NCBI GenBank assembly: GCA_964632945.1 | Contig: CAZWCX010000015.1 | Coordinates: forward strand, 16,822-80,821 | DNA: 64,000 bases | From: CAZWCX01 sp964632945 | Lineage (GTDB): Bacteria > Planctomycetota > MHYJ01 > WSZJ01 > CAZWCX01 | Reading direction: 5' to 3' | Shown here: piece by piece, positions 50,701 to 58,351 of the stretch | Position numbering within the stretch: position 1 is the stretch's first letter | How the letters are laid out: every line of letters begins with the position of its first letter | Notes under the pieces: model-generated | Database searches by the model: none | Told to the model about the DNA's origin: nothing | The model's input: the letters and a program-made list of their open reading frames with translations, nothing else | Position numbers and translations under genes: made by a program

Positions 50701-53465
50701 TGGTGATGAAGCCGGCCCGCGGCCGCCGTCGCCTTACCGTCCGCGGCGCGGAAGCCCTCTTCGACGTACGACTCGGCCTTGTCCCACTCCCCCTTCTTCG
50801 CACACGCCTCGGTAAGCCGCGTGCAGAGGGAGATGATCCGTTCGGCCGGGGCGGACTCGCGGCAGGAGGTCAGCAGGTCCTGCCAGGCGCGGATGGCGTC
50901 GTCGTACCGGCCGACCAGCACGCAGGTCGAGCCGAACTTCTCCAGGAGGTTTTCGCGCGCCTCCGGGGTCGCATCCGCGGCGAGCACGAGGGCGGCTTCG
51001 TACGCCTCGCAGGCGCGCAGGAGGGAGTAGCGCGCGCGGGCGCGGTCGCCGGCGGCGCAAAGCCACGGCAGTGCGCGCGCCGGCGTGCGGCCGCGCTGGA
51101 GATGATAGGCGCACTCCTCGGGATCGCCCCGCGGCGTCCCATCGGGTCCGGGGGAGGACAGGTCCTGGCCGATCCGATCGTGCATCTCGTGGCGCGCCGC
51201 GTCGGCGATCCGTTGATAGACGCGATCGCGGGTCGCGGCGTGCGCGAACTCGTAGGCGAGCGGGCCGGCCCCCGCCGCGCGTTGCACGAGCCCCCGGCGC
51301 TCCAGCGCGCCCACCCGCTGCACCACTTCGACATGGTCGTGCACCAGCCGCGACAGACTCTCCAGGGAAACCGGACGCGAGAAGGCGGCCATCAGTTCCA
51401 GGACCTCCAGGTCCTTCCCCTTCACCCGGTCGAGGCGGCGCTGGATCAGCAGCGCCAGACCCGCGGGGACGGCGAAGCTGCGCAGCCGCTCCTCGAACAC
51501 GCGCCACGCCCCGCGGTCGTACGAGATCACCCCCTCCTCCACCATGGAGCGCATCAACTCTTCGACGAAGAGGGGATTCCCCCCGGAATGTTCGTGCACC
51601 AGGCGCGCCAGCGCCTCGGGCAGGAGCTGGAGCCCGAGCATCGATTTCACCAGGTCGGACGTTTCCCCGAGCGTGAGCCGGCGCAGGCGGAGCTCCTCCG
51701 CGGAACCGGCCGCCGTCAATTCCCCGACCAGGCGATGGGCGGGCCGCCCCTCGAGCTGCGATTCGTCGTAGGTGGCGAGAAGCAACAGCGGGGGGAGCCG
51801 TTCCGGACCCTCGGCGAGGTGGGGTACGTCCTCCTCCTCCGACTCCGCGTCCGCCTCCCCGGCGGATGCGCCGCCCGTCGTGGCCGCGGCGTCCTCGGCG
51901 GAACCCGCGGCGTCGGACGCCCCCGCCGCCCGGGCCGCGCCGGACTTCCCCAGCGCGCGGATCTCCTCGCGCCGCAGGGCGTGCAGCCGATGCGCCAACG
52001 CCTTCACCAGCTCGAGGCTCATCGGGTCGATCCAGTGCAGATCCCGAATGCACAGCACGGTCGGTTGCCGCCGCGACATCTCCAGCACCAGGTCGGCCAG
52101 CCGGCCGACCAGCCGCACCCGCTCTCGCTCGGGTTCCAGCTCGATCCCCGGCTTCACCGGCCGCCGACCCGACAGCCCGGGCAGCAACAGCGACAACTCC
52201 GCAGCATAGCGGTCGAACAGCGCCTCATCGGACTGAAGTTGGTGCAGCCCCGCGCGCAACAGTTCCAGGAACGGCCCGAACGGAGGCCCTCCCTCCGAGG
52301 GACAGTCGACCGCGGCGAACGACACCCCCGCCAATTGCACCCGGTGCTTGAATTCCTGCACCAGTCGCCGCTTCCCGATCCCCCGTTCCCCCGAGATCAA
52401 CACCGTATTCTTGAACCGCGACAGCAGCGTCCCGTGGTCCACCTTCAGCGCATCCGCGGGATACCCCTCCGCAACCTTGCGAACGAGCACGTCGAAGGCG
52501 TCCCGCAGCAGCAGGAACGACGCGTCCCGCCCGACGAAGCGCCCCCCCATGATGTAGCTCTCGCGCGTCGAGCGCGTCTCGATCTCGAACCGTTTGCCCG
52601 TGAGCATCCCCAGCGTCTGGATCACCATGTTCGCGGAAGGCAGCCGGTCGCTTGCCTCCTTGGCCAACAGCCGCAGGATTAGACTCTCGATCGCGCGCGG
52701 GACGTCCTTGCGGATCAGATGCGGCGGGACCGGATCGTCCTCCAGGTGCTTGCGAATCACCCCCAGCGTCGAGTCGCCGTCGAACGGTAGTCGCCGCGTC
52801 ACCACCTGGTAGAGGACCGCCCCCAGGGAGTAAAGGTCCGCCCGGCGGTCCACCGCCAGCCCCTTCAGCATCTCCGGGGCCATGTACGGCACCGTGCCCC
52901 GCGGCGCGGCTTCGCCCGTAAGACCGTGCGTCGCCGCCAACCCGAAGTCGAGCAGCTTCACCTGATGCCGGGCGCCCCCCTCCTCGCGCACCGGGAGCGG
53001 CGTGACCAGGATGTTCCCCGGCTTCACGTCATGATGGACGAACCCGCGCGTGTGAATGAATTCCAGCCCGCGGCAGACCTGCACGACCAGCTCCAGGAGT
53101 TCGTCGAACGGCATCCCGGCGGTGGAAATGTAGAGATCCTCGCCGCGCACGTACTCCATGGTGAAGTAGTAGGCAGGTTGCGGCGCGCCCTCCCCGAACC
53201 CTTCTCCCAATTCCTCCGTCACACCGAAGTCATAGACCTCGGCCAGGTTGGGATGACGCAGCTGGGCCAGGAACTGGAATTCGTTCTTGAAGTGTTCGAC
53301 TTCCGCCGCGCGGCCGGAGCGCGCGTGCAGCACCTTCAGCGCCACCAGGCGGCCGTCCGCGCCCAGATCCTCCGCCAGATAGACGGAGCCCATCCCGCCC
53401 TGACCGAGCGGCTTGGCGATCCGATATCGGCGGCTGACGATGGCGCCGGCAACGGCGGTGTTCAC
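47706..53465 (-). CDS. Giant Ser/Thr kinase - STAND ATPase - TPR - GAF - sigma-54 activator fusion
   Basis: The 1,919-residue protein starts at GTG 53465, after AGGGGG. A Ser/Thr kinase occupies about 15-275 (GQGGMGSVYLAED, VALKVL; catalytic loop HHDVKPGNIL, with His for the usual Arg, DFGLA). A STAND-type ATPase follows (Walker A GERGIGKRR near 360, CIRDLHWIDP), then TPR units at about 820-1305. A GAF domain at about 1408-1545 and a coiled coil come next. The sigma-54 AAA+ domain covers about 1600-1855 (GESGTGKELVARA, intact GAFTGA near 1687, LFLDEIGDM). A Fis-type HTH ends the protein (LSDTEVAEYLGISRKTLWEK). It could join phosphorylation, ligand sensing and sigma-54 activation in one chain. 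Two palindromes lie 59-140 bases upstream. Substrate and regulon are unknown. Confidence 0.9.
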   Translation of the reverse strand: MNTAVAGAIVSRRYRIAKPLGQGGMGSVYLAEDLGADGRLVALKVLHARSGRAAEVEHFKNEFQFLAQLRHPNLAEVYDFGVTEELGEGFGEGAPQPAYYFTMEYVRGEDLYISTAGMPFDELLELVVQVCRGLEFIHTRGFVHHDVKPGNILVTPLPVREEGGARHQVKLLDFGLAATHGLTGEAAPRGTVPYMAPEMLKGLAVDRRADLYSLGAVLYQVVTRRLPFDGDSTLGVIRKHLEDDPVPPHLIRKDVPRAIESLILRLLAKEASDRLPSANMVIQTLGMLTGKRFEIETRSTRESYIMGGRFVGRDASFLLLRDAFDVLVRKVAEGYPADALKVDHGTLLSRFKNTVLISGERGIGKRRLVQEFKHRVQLAGVSFAAVDCPSEGGPPFGPFLELLRAGLHQLQSDEALFDRYAAELSLLLPGLSGRRPVKPGIELEPERERVRLVGRLADLVLEMSRRQPTVLCIRDLHWIDPMSLELVKALAHRLHALRREEIRALGKSGAARAAGASDAAGSAEDAAATTGGASAGEADAESEEEDVPHLAEGPERLPPLLLLATYDESQLEGRPAHRLVGELTAAGSAEELRLRRLTLGETSDLVKSMLGLQLLPEALARLVHEHSGGNPLFVEELMRSMVEEGVISYDRGAWRVFEERLRSFAVPAGLALLIQRRLDRVKGKDLEVLELMAAFSRPVSLESLSRLVHDHVEVVQRVGALERRGLVQRAAGAGPLAYEFAHAATRDRVYQRIADAARHEMHDRIGQDLSSPGPDGTPRGDPEECAYHLQRGRTPARALPWLCAAGDRARARYSLLRACEAYEAALVLAADATPEARENLLEKFGSTCVLVGRYDDAIRAWQDLLTSCRESAPAERIISLCTRLTEACAKKGEWDKAESYVEEGFRAADGKATAAAGRLHHQRAWLRVQRGQCREGIEECERGLELAARIGDEPLQGALYNVLGVAHLHMGIYDRSKQHLERALEICERHDDVHGLGNALNNLAALYGYTGHHRKALEEQKRVLALRERTGDRWGVVLALGNLGVISHETGDNDAAMEYFRKSLALREEIGMTHGIGNILLNVGNIEFSRGRIADALRSWDRCLDLYRRSGDLQGEALCLTNLVGLYTYCGDLVRANGELTRARELSDRLSLRREQAMLHSAEGEIASSLGEWAAADRAFKTAETMYLDLRCGADLARVRLHRAELALERGDPAAARALCAQAESDYEGSPPPTFLVLLALLRGRASAPADAVARHEEALALLPRGESPDLEWEARFLLARALEATGRAAAAEEQDVRSLEILHAAADAIPVLMRDRFASVGRRRRAWPRFLHLQGRGRLPEELATFVIRQAVKGETMDHREDLSEIDSTRKRLQVAINLLKEENKNLVKLMDINKKLNSELDLSRLLEFIIDAAVELTKAEKGFIMRLAQAGAMDIAVARNFEKLGVDQPEQQMSRSIAEEVARSGRAVLTSDATQDSRFNLAESVRDLHLASVLCVPLRVKDKILGACYIENRAARGFFTEKDRELLEAFSDQAAIAMDNARLYSENLQKQKELATSKAEVEELNRKLQEANQKLELKVHDQQEELSHVREELDHRVRELGLKYTYDNIVGRSPRMKEVFALLDRVTTSTLPVVIHGESGTGKELVARAIHFNGPRKLNQFAAENCAAITETLLESELFGYVRGAFTGADKDRKGLFEVAHQGTLFLDEIGDMSVEMQKKLLRVLESGELRRVGGKDVIKVDVRIIAASNKDLFQLTKENLFREDLYYRLNVFQVKLPPLRERKEDLPQLVEHMLERFALESKTTLKKVDASGLALLRDYEWPGNIRELKNILTGVASLTDDVMLTAQHFVEKLPNMDRNKARESAASSPQYLSIEEYTRRFILDHQDHLSDTEVAEYLGISRKTLWEKRKKWGLAR

Positions 53466-53523
53466 GAGGCCCCCTGGGTTCCGGCGGGTCCGCAGCCGGG
53501 GGTGATCCCTCGGCGGAAGGTCA

Positions 53524-53542
53524 GTGTTACATATGGTAACAC
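53524..53542. promoter_or_regulatory. Palindromic operator 1 (GTGTTAC-N5-GTAACAC)
   Basis: A perfect 7-base inverted repeat around ATATG lies 59 bases upstream of the GTG at 53465. The dyad suits a dimeric HTH regulator, such as the Fis-type domain of the fusion protein itself. Confidence 0.7.
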
Positions 53543-53586
53543 TCGAAAACGGACGGAACAAGCGAAATGGCATGGAGAAGCGCAGG

Positions 53587-53605
53587 GTGTTACGATGGGT
53601 AACAG
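53587..53605. promoter_or_regulatory. Palindromic operator 2 (GTGTTAC-N5-GTAACAG)
   Basis: The same dyad with one mismatch in the right arm. Its centre is 63 bp from that of operator 1, six helical turns, placing both on the same face of the DNA. Confidence 0.65.
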
Positions 53606-53958
53606 TCCTTTCACCGGTTCGGACGACCCGCGGCGGGACCTGCCGGGCCCGGGGTTTCGGTCCGAAGTCCCGCCCGGGACGGATCGTCTCCCCGCACCTT
53701 TCGGTTCGGGCGCCCAAGAAAGACCCATGGGTGGTTTCTCGCGCCCACCGCGAGAGGGAGCCTCGGGTGGGGCGGCGGGGGCGGGCCCGGCGAACGTGGC
53801 GGAGGCGCGGGTTCGTGACACCCGCGGACCGTGCCGTGGGTTCCGGGTGCGGATCCGGCACTCGTGCGAAAGCCGGTCGGCCCGAACCCGCCGGGGCGGC
53901 GGGATAGGGCGGGAGAGGGACTTCCATCGAATCCGCGCAGGCGAGCGGGTGCAGCCTC

Positions 53959-53987
53959 TTGTGAAGACCGCTTGCGGCGGGCATACT
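53959..53987 (+). promoter_or_regulatory. Promoter candidate for the kinase/TPR gene
   Basis: TTGTGA (53959-53964) and CATACT (53982-53987) are 17 bases apart, each a 4/6 match. The leader to ATG 54285 would be about 290 bases. Confidence 0.3.
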
Positions 53988-54284
53988 GATTCCGCGGATG
54001 ACGGCTCGACGGTTCGCGCACCCTTCCGGTCCCCCCCGAGGCTTGCGCAGTTCGCTCGAGCAGGAGCCTGTCCGGATGCTGAATTCTCCCGCGCCGGAAT
54101 CTGGAACGCGCGAGCTCGGCGAGACGATTTCGGACTCGTCGCGCCGGGACCGTGGCGCGTGCGATTCCGAACCGCTCCGGTTCTCGAGCGCGGAGATTCC
54201 CGGGGGGGACTTGGCGGTTGCGGGCTGCGTGCGGGACGATGGTCGATCCGCGGGAGTGAGCGGTCGCCGTCCGGGAGCGACATC

Positions 54285-57200
54285 ATGACGGAAGACTCGA
54301 TTCGACTCCTGCTCGAGCGCGGGGTGGTCACGCCCGCGCAGGTCGAGGAGTGCCGGAAGGCCGCGGGACCCGACGGGGAAGCCGCGGCGGTGCTGGCCCA
54401 ACTGCGCGCCCGGGGATATGTCGGGCTGGACGCGATTGCCGGCCTCGTGAACGGGACCGAGGACGGCGGGACGACGAACTTCGCAGCGGCGGACCGGGCG
54501 CAGGGGCCGGCAGCCGAGGCGCTCGAAACCTGGGCGGGACCGGGCGGGAAGGTGGACCCCGCACCCGCGTGCGCCGAAATGCAGCCCCGCGGGTCCCAAG
54601 GCGGGACCGCGGCCGGGCGCTACGGTCTGATCGAATGCCTCGGCGCCGGCGGAATGGGCGTGGTCTGGAAGGTCCATGACCGCGAACTCGACCGCGTGGT
54701 GGCGCTGAAGCAGCTTCGCCCGAGCGCCGCCGGAGACGAGGAGGCGAAGCAGCGTTTCCTGCGGGAGGCCCGCCTGGCGGCGCGGCTCCGCCATCCCAAT
54801 ATCCTCCCGGTCTACGACGTCGGGTCGGATGCCGAGGGCCCCTACCTCACGATGCAATACATCGATGGCCCCACGCTGGGCGACCGATTCCATGAGTCGT
54901 GCGAGCCTCCGCGCGCCGGCGCCGCGGACGCGGGCGATCGACTTCGGGAGGACATCGGCCTGCTGACGGCGGTGTGCGAAGCGGTCGCGCACGCCCATCG
55001 GGAGGGGATCGTGCACCGCGATCTGAAGCCGGGAAACGTCCTCCTGGACGTCGAAGGGCGTCCGCAGGTGGCCGACTTCGGCCTCGCCAAGGAGGTGTAC
55101 GCCGGCGCCGTGCGCGGCGACGCCCGTGCCGGACGACTCCTGGATCTGACGGTCGATGGGCAGGTGCTCGGCACTCCCGCGTACATGCCGCCCGAACAGG
55201 TGGAAGGCACCCTGGAGGCGATCGGCCCCCGCAGCGACGTTTGGGCGCTCGGCGTGATGCTGTACGAACGTCTGACCGGCAAGCTCCCCTTCGGCAGCAC
55301 GGCGGACATGTCGACGTTGTGGCGGATCCTCCACGAAGAGGTTCGGCCGCCCGGCGACCTGGACCCCGGGGTACCGTCGGATCTCGGGGCCATCTGCATG
55401 AAAGCCGTCCAGCGGACCCTCGCGGAGCGCTATGCCGACGCGGGGGAAATGGCCGCCGACCTCGGCCGATGGCTGCGCGGGGAACCGGTGCGCGCCCGCC
55501 CGCCGCGGGCCATGGCCGGAGTCCGGCGTTGGATCGGCCGACATCGGGCGGCGGTCCTCGGCGGCGTGGTCGCGATCTGCGTGGCCGCCTTGGCCGTCGC
55601 CTGGGGATGGAGCGCCCAGATGCGCAGCCACACCCGCACGCGGCTTGCCGTGGATCGGATCGGCCGCTCGGTGGAGGAGCTGTCCGATGCCATCCGCAGG
55701 ACTCCGCTCACCCCGGAGGCGCGCGCCGCGCTCGCCCGGCAGTCGCTGGAGTTCATCCAGGAGTTGGTGCAGGATGACCCGAAGTACGGACCGGCCTACT
55801 CGTGGCGGGGGATGCTCCATCAGGCTCTCGGGCAGGGACGGGAGGCAAGCGAGGATCACGACCGGGGCTGCGCGCTCTCTCCGGACCAGGCCGTCGTCTG
55901 GTACCTGCGGGGGATGCATCACGTCGACCGGTACGCGGATTCCCGCCCTCTGCCGCGGGTGGACGTGATGCCGGGAGGCATCGAGTTCGAGTCCCCGCCT
56001 GCCGAGACTTCCCGGCAGCGGGAGCTCCGGGACCGCGGGCTGTCGGACCTCGCGCAGATGATGATGGCGGCGGATCAGGGCACGGGGATGAGCGGCGAAC
56101 GGCTTCGGACCGCCCGGGCCATGGTGGCCGCGCATTCCGGAACGGAAACGGGATTCGTCGACGCGCTCGAGCTGCTCGAGGGTTTGGAAGGCTCGCGGGC
56201 CACGTGGCTGCGAGCCCTCTCGCTCTACCACTTGAAGCGGTTCGAGGAGGCCGCCGACGCCTATCGGCGCGTGCAGGAACTATGGCCGGAGTACGTCCCC
56301 GCCCTGGAGCAGGCCGGCAACGCCTTTTACGCACTCGGCTTGTTGCGACGGGTATCGAAGGGCGACGTAGCGGAGAGTTTCCGCGAAGCAATTCGGGCCT
56401 TCGGGGCGGCCATCGAGCGGGCGCCCAACAACCTGGAGGCTCTCACGGGCCGCGGCAATTCCCGCAAGCGTCTCGCCCATGAAATACATGAGCGCGGGGA
56501 TGACGCGTCGGATCTGATGCGGGAGGCCATCGTCGATTTCACGCGCTGCATCGAACTCCGCCCGGACCGATTCGAGGCGCTCGTCAACCGGGGGATCATT
56601 CACGCGGAGTTGGCAGGGCAGCAGGCGGCCCGCGGGCAGGATCCGACCGCCGGCGTTCGCGCGGCGTTGGCGGACTTCGATGCCGGTCTGCTCCTCGAGC
56701 CGTCGCACTTCGGCATCCTGACCAATCGTGGCGCCGCCCTGGACACTCTGGCCAACTGGGAGACCAAGCGCGGGGGGGACCCGCGTGCGATCCTCCGCGA
56801 TGCGATCCGGTGCTACTCCGAAGCCATGGAAAAGAATCCGCATCACGTCATCGCCTACAACAATCGGGGAAACTCCTATCTCTCCCTGGCGGATGTGGAG
56901 CGGAGTCGCGGGGAAGAGTCTGCCGGGAACTACGAGCGGGCGATCCAGGACCTCGAAGAGGCGCTGCGGCGGAGTCCGGGCTACCTCGAGGCCCACAACA
57001 ACCTCGCGCTGGCGTGGATCGGCGAGGCGAAGAACCGTGGGTCGAGGGGCGAGGACCTGTACCCGTCGATCCGGGCGGCGATCGCGACCTGCGACCGGGC
57101 CCTGGAACGGACCCGCAGCCTGCCGTGGCTCTATAGCACCCGTGCCAGTGCGTACCACCTGCTCGCACGCGCACAGGAACAATCCGGGACGGACTCCAGC

Positions 57201-58307
57201 GAGAGCTATCGGAAGGCCCTCGAGGATTACGCCTCCTCCCTGAACCTGCGCCCGAATCACGCGCCCGCACACCTGAACCGCGGCTTGATCCATCGAGACA
57301 TCGCCACCGCGAAGCGGAAGCGCGGTGCGGATGCATGCGAAGAACTGCAGCGGGCGATCGATGAGTTCTCCGGCGCGATCCGGTGCCACCCCGGCTATCT
57401 GAAGGCGTTCTTGAATCGCGGCATCACCCGGAACTGGCTCGGAGCCGAAAAGGTCCGCCGCCGCCAGGATCCGCGATCCGAATTCCGCGGCGCAGTCGAG
57501 GACCTGGACGAGGTCCTTCGGTTGAATCCGAGGCTGACGAACGCCCGCTACCAGCGCGGAATCGCGCACTTGAACCTCGCGCTGGCGGATCGGGTCACCG
57601 GAGCCGACTCCGGGGCCAACGATCGCGCGGCGCAGGCCGATCTCCGCGCCGCCGCCGATCAGGGTGAGTCGGATGCGCTTCTGCCGTTGGGCGATCTCTA
57701 TCGCCGCTTGGGGCGCGCGGGGGACGCGGAGGCGGCCTACCGGGAGGCCGCTCGGGCAAACCCCGCGCTGTCGTCGCAGTCGCAGGCGAGGATCGCGGCG
57801 CTCCACCATCCGGTAGCGGCCGCGGACTCGGACGCGGTCCCTTCCCCCTGGACCGAGTCCTGCGCGCGCGCCCGGGAAGCGTTCGCCGCCGGGAATTTCT
57901 CGTCGGCTCGCGCGGAATTCGAACGAGGGCTGTCCCTGCTCGACGAGGAACTCGCGCCCCTGACGGAGCAGGAGCGGACCGCGCGGATGGCGGATCCGAC
58001 CCTCCGGGAGCAGATGCTCACCGCCAACCACCTCCTCGCGCGCCTCTTGTCGCTGGCCTCCGTAGGCCGCGATCGTCCGACCTCTCACGGCGGGGGCGCG
58101 GATCGCGAGGTGTCGCCGGAGGAGGCCGCGCGCCTGCGGGATCGCGCCTTCCGACACCTGGAGGCTGCCATCGACCTCGGCGGGCGCGAACTTGCGCAGG
58201 GGGCCGGGGACCCCGACCTGGCCCCGCTGCGCGCCGACCCGCGCTGGTCGCGCGCGATCGGGCGGATGGCGGAAGCCGGGCAAGAGTCGCCCCGCGAGGA
58301 GGATTAG
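54285..58307 (+). CDS. Transmembrane Ser/Thr kinase with long TPR array
   Basis: The 1,340-residue protein has an N-terminal helical module (RLLLERGVVTPAQVEECRKA) like those in many planctomycete kinases. A kinase domain spans about 108-385 (LGAGGMGVVWKVHD, VALKQLRP with K139, HRDLKPGNVLL near 244, DFGLA near 264, TPAYMPPEQ). A single membrane helix lies near 422-444 (AAVLGGVVAICVAALAVAWG). The outer part is a TPR array to about 1155, with long units whose loops insert a segment (RGNSRKRLAHEIHERGDD). All catalytic residues are present. It probably senses an envelope signal and phosphorylates cytoplasmic targets. ATG 54285 follows GGGAG. It is divergent from the kinase-sigma-54 fusion, a potential partner. 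Confidence 0.92.
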   Translation: MTEDSIRLLLERGVVTPAQVEECRKAAGPDGEAAAVLAQLRARGYVGLDAIAGLVNGTEDGGTTNFAAADRAQGPAAEALETWAGPGGKVDPAPACAEMQPRGSQGGTAAGRYGLIECLGAGGMGVVWKVHDRELDRVVALKQLRPSAAGDEEAKQRFLREARLAARLRHPNILPVYDVGSDAEGPYLTMQYIDGPTLGDRFHESCEPPRAGAADAGDRLREDIGLLTAVCEAVAHAHREGIVHRDLKPGNVLLDVEGRPQVADFGLAKEVYAGAVRGDARAGRLLDLTVDGQVLGTPAYMPPEQVEGTLEAIGPRSDVWALGVMLYERLTGKLPFGSTADMSTLWRILHEEVRPPGDLDPGVPSDLGAICMKAVQRTLAERYADAGEMAADLGRWLRGEPVRARPPRAMAGVRRWIGRHRAAVLGGVVAICVAALAVAWGWSAQMRSHTRTRLAVDRIGRSVEELSDAIRRTPLTPEARAALARQSLEFIQELVQDDPKYGPAYSWRGMLHQALGQGREASEDHDRGCALSPDQAVVWYLRGMHHVDRYADSRPLPRVDVMPGGIEFESPPAETSRQRELRDRGLSDLAQMMMAADQGTGMSGERLRTARAMVAAHSGTETGFVDALELLEGLEGSRATWLRALSLYHLKRFEEAADAYRRVQELWPEYVPALEQAGNAFYALGLLRRVSKGDVAESFREAIRAFGAAIERAPNNLEALTGRGNSRKRLAHEIHERGDDASDLMREAIVDFTRCIELRPDRFEALVNRGIIHAELAGQQAARGQDPTAGVRAALADFDAGLLLEPSHFGILTNRGAALDTLANWETKRGGDPRAILRDAIRCYSEAMEKNPHHVIAYNNRGNSYLSLADVERSRGEESAGNYERAIQDLEEALRRSPGYLEAHNNLALAWIGEAKNRGSRGEDLYPSIRAAIATCDRALERTRSLPWLYSTRASAYHLLARAQEQSGTDSSESYRKALEDYASSLNLRPNHAPAHLNRGLIHRDIATAKRKRGADACEELQRAIDEFSGAIRCHPGYLKAFLNRGITRNWLGAEKVRRRQDPRSEFRGAVEDLDEVLRLNPRLTNARYQRGIAHLNLALADRVTGADSGANDRAAQADLRAAADQGESDALLPLGDLYRRLGRAGDAEAAYREAARANPALSSQSQARIAALHHPVAAADSDAVPSPWTESCARAREAFAAGNFSSARAEFERGLSLLDEELAPLTEQERTARMADPTLREQMLTANHLLARLLSLASVGRDRPTSHGGGADREVSPEEAARLRDRAFRHLEAAIDLGGRELAQGAGDPDLAPLRADPRWSRAIGRMAEAGQESPREED

Positions 58308-58316
58308 CCTGGACGT

Positions 58317-58350
58317 TCACGAACCGCTTCGCGGTTCGCGGACCATCCGG
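58317..58350 (+). repeat. 34-base intergenic hairpin element, copy 2
   Basis: It begins ten bases after the kinase stop. The stem GAACCG (58321-58326) pairs with CGGTTC (58332-58337) around CTTCG. It differs from the copy at 17557 in four of 34 bases; the A.T pair of copy 1 is a C.G pair here. Its 3' flank GACCATCCGG abuts the stop of the convergent porin gene. Confidence 0.6.
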
Positions 58351-58351
58351 G

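Larger units (their letters stand above)
53466..54284. other. 819-base intergenic region between divergent kinase genes
   Basis: No gene is supported here. The region carries two palindromic operators near the fusion-gene side and a promoter candidate for the other kinase, each listed separately. The middle (53610-53930) has frames open on both strands without start signals or recognisable protein sequence. Confidence 0.6.

Noticed and set aside
53560..53588. Possible sigma-54 promoter (GG...GC) between the palindromes
   Set aside because: The GG and GC elements are nine bases apart instead of ten and the flanks do not match TGGCAC/TTGCA.
53466..56231. N-terminal extension of the kinase-activator fusion far beyond 53465
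   Set aside because: The extra frame is antisense to the divergent kinase gene, has no recognisable protein sequence, and would read through the operators. GTG 53465 has a good ribosome site and begins right before the kinase domain.
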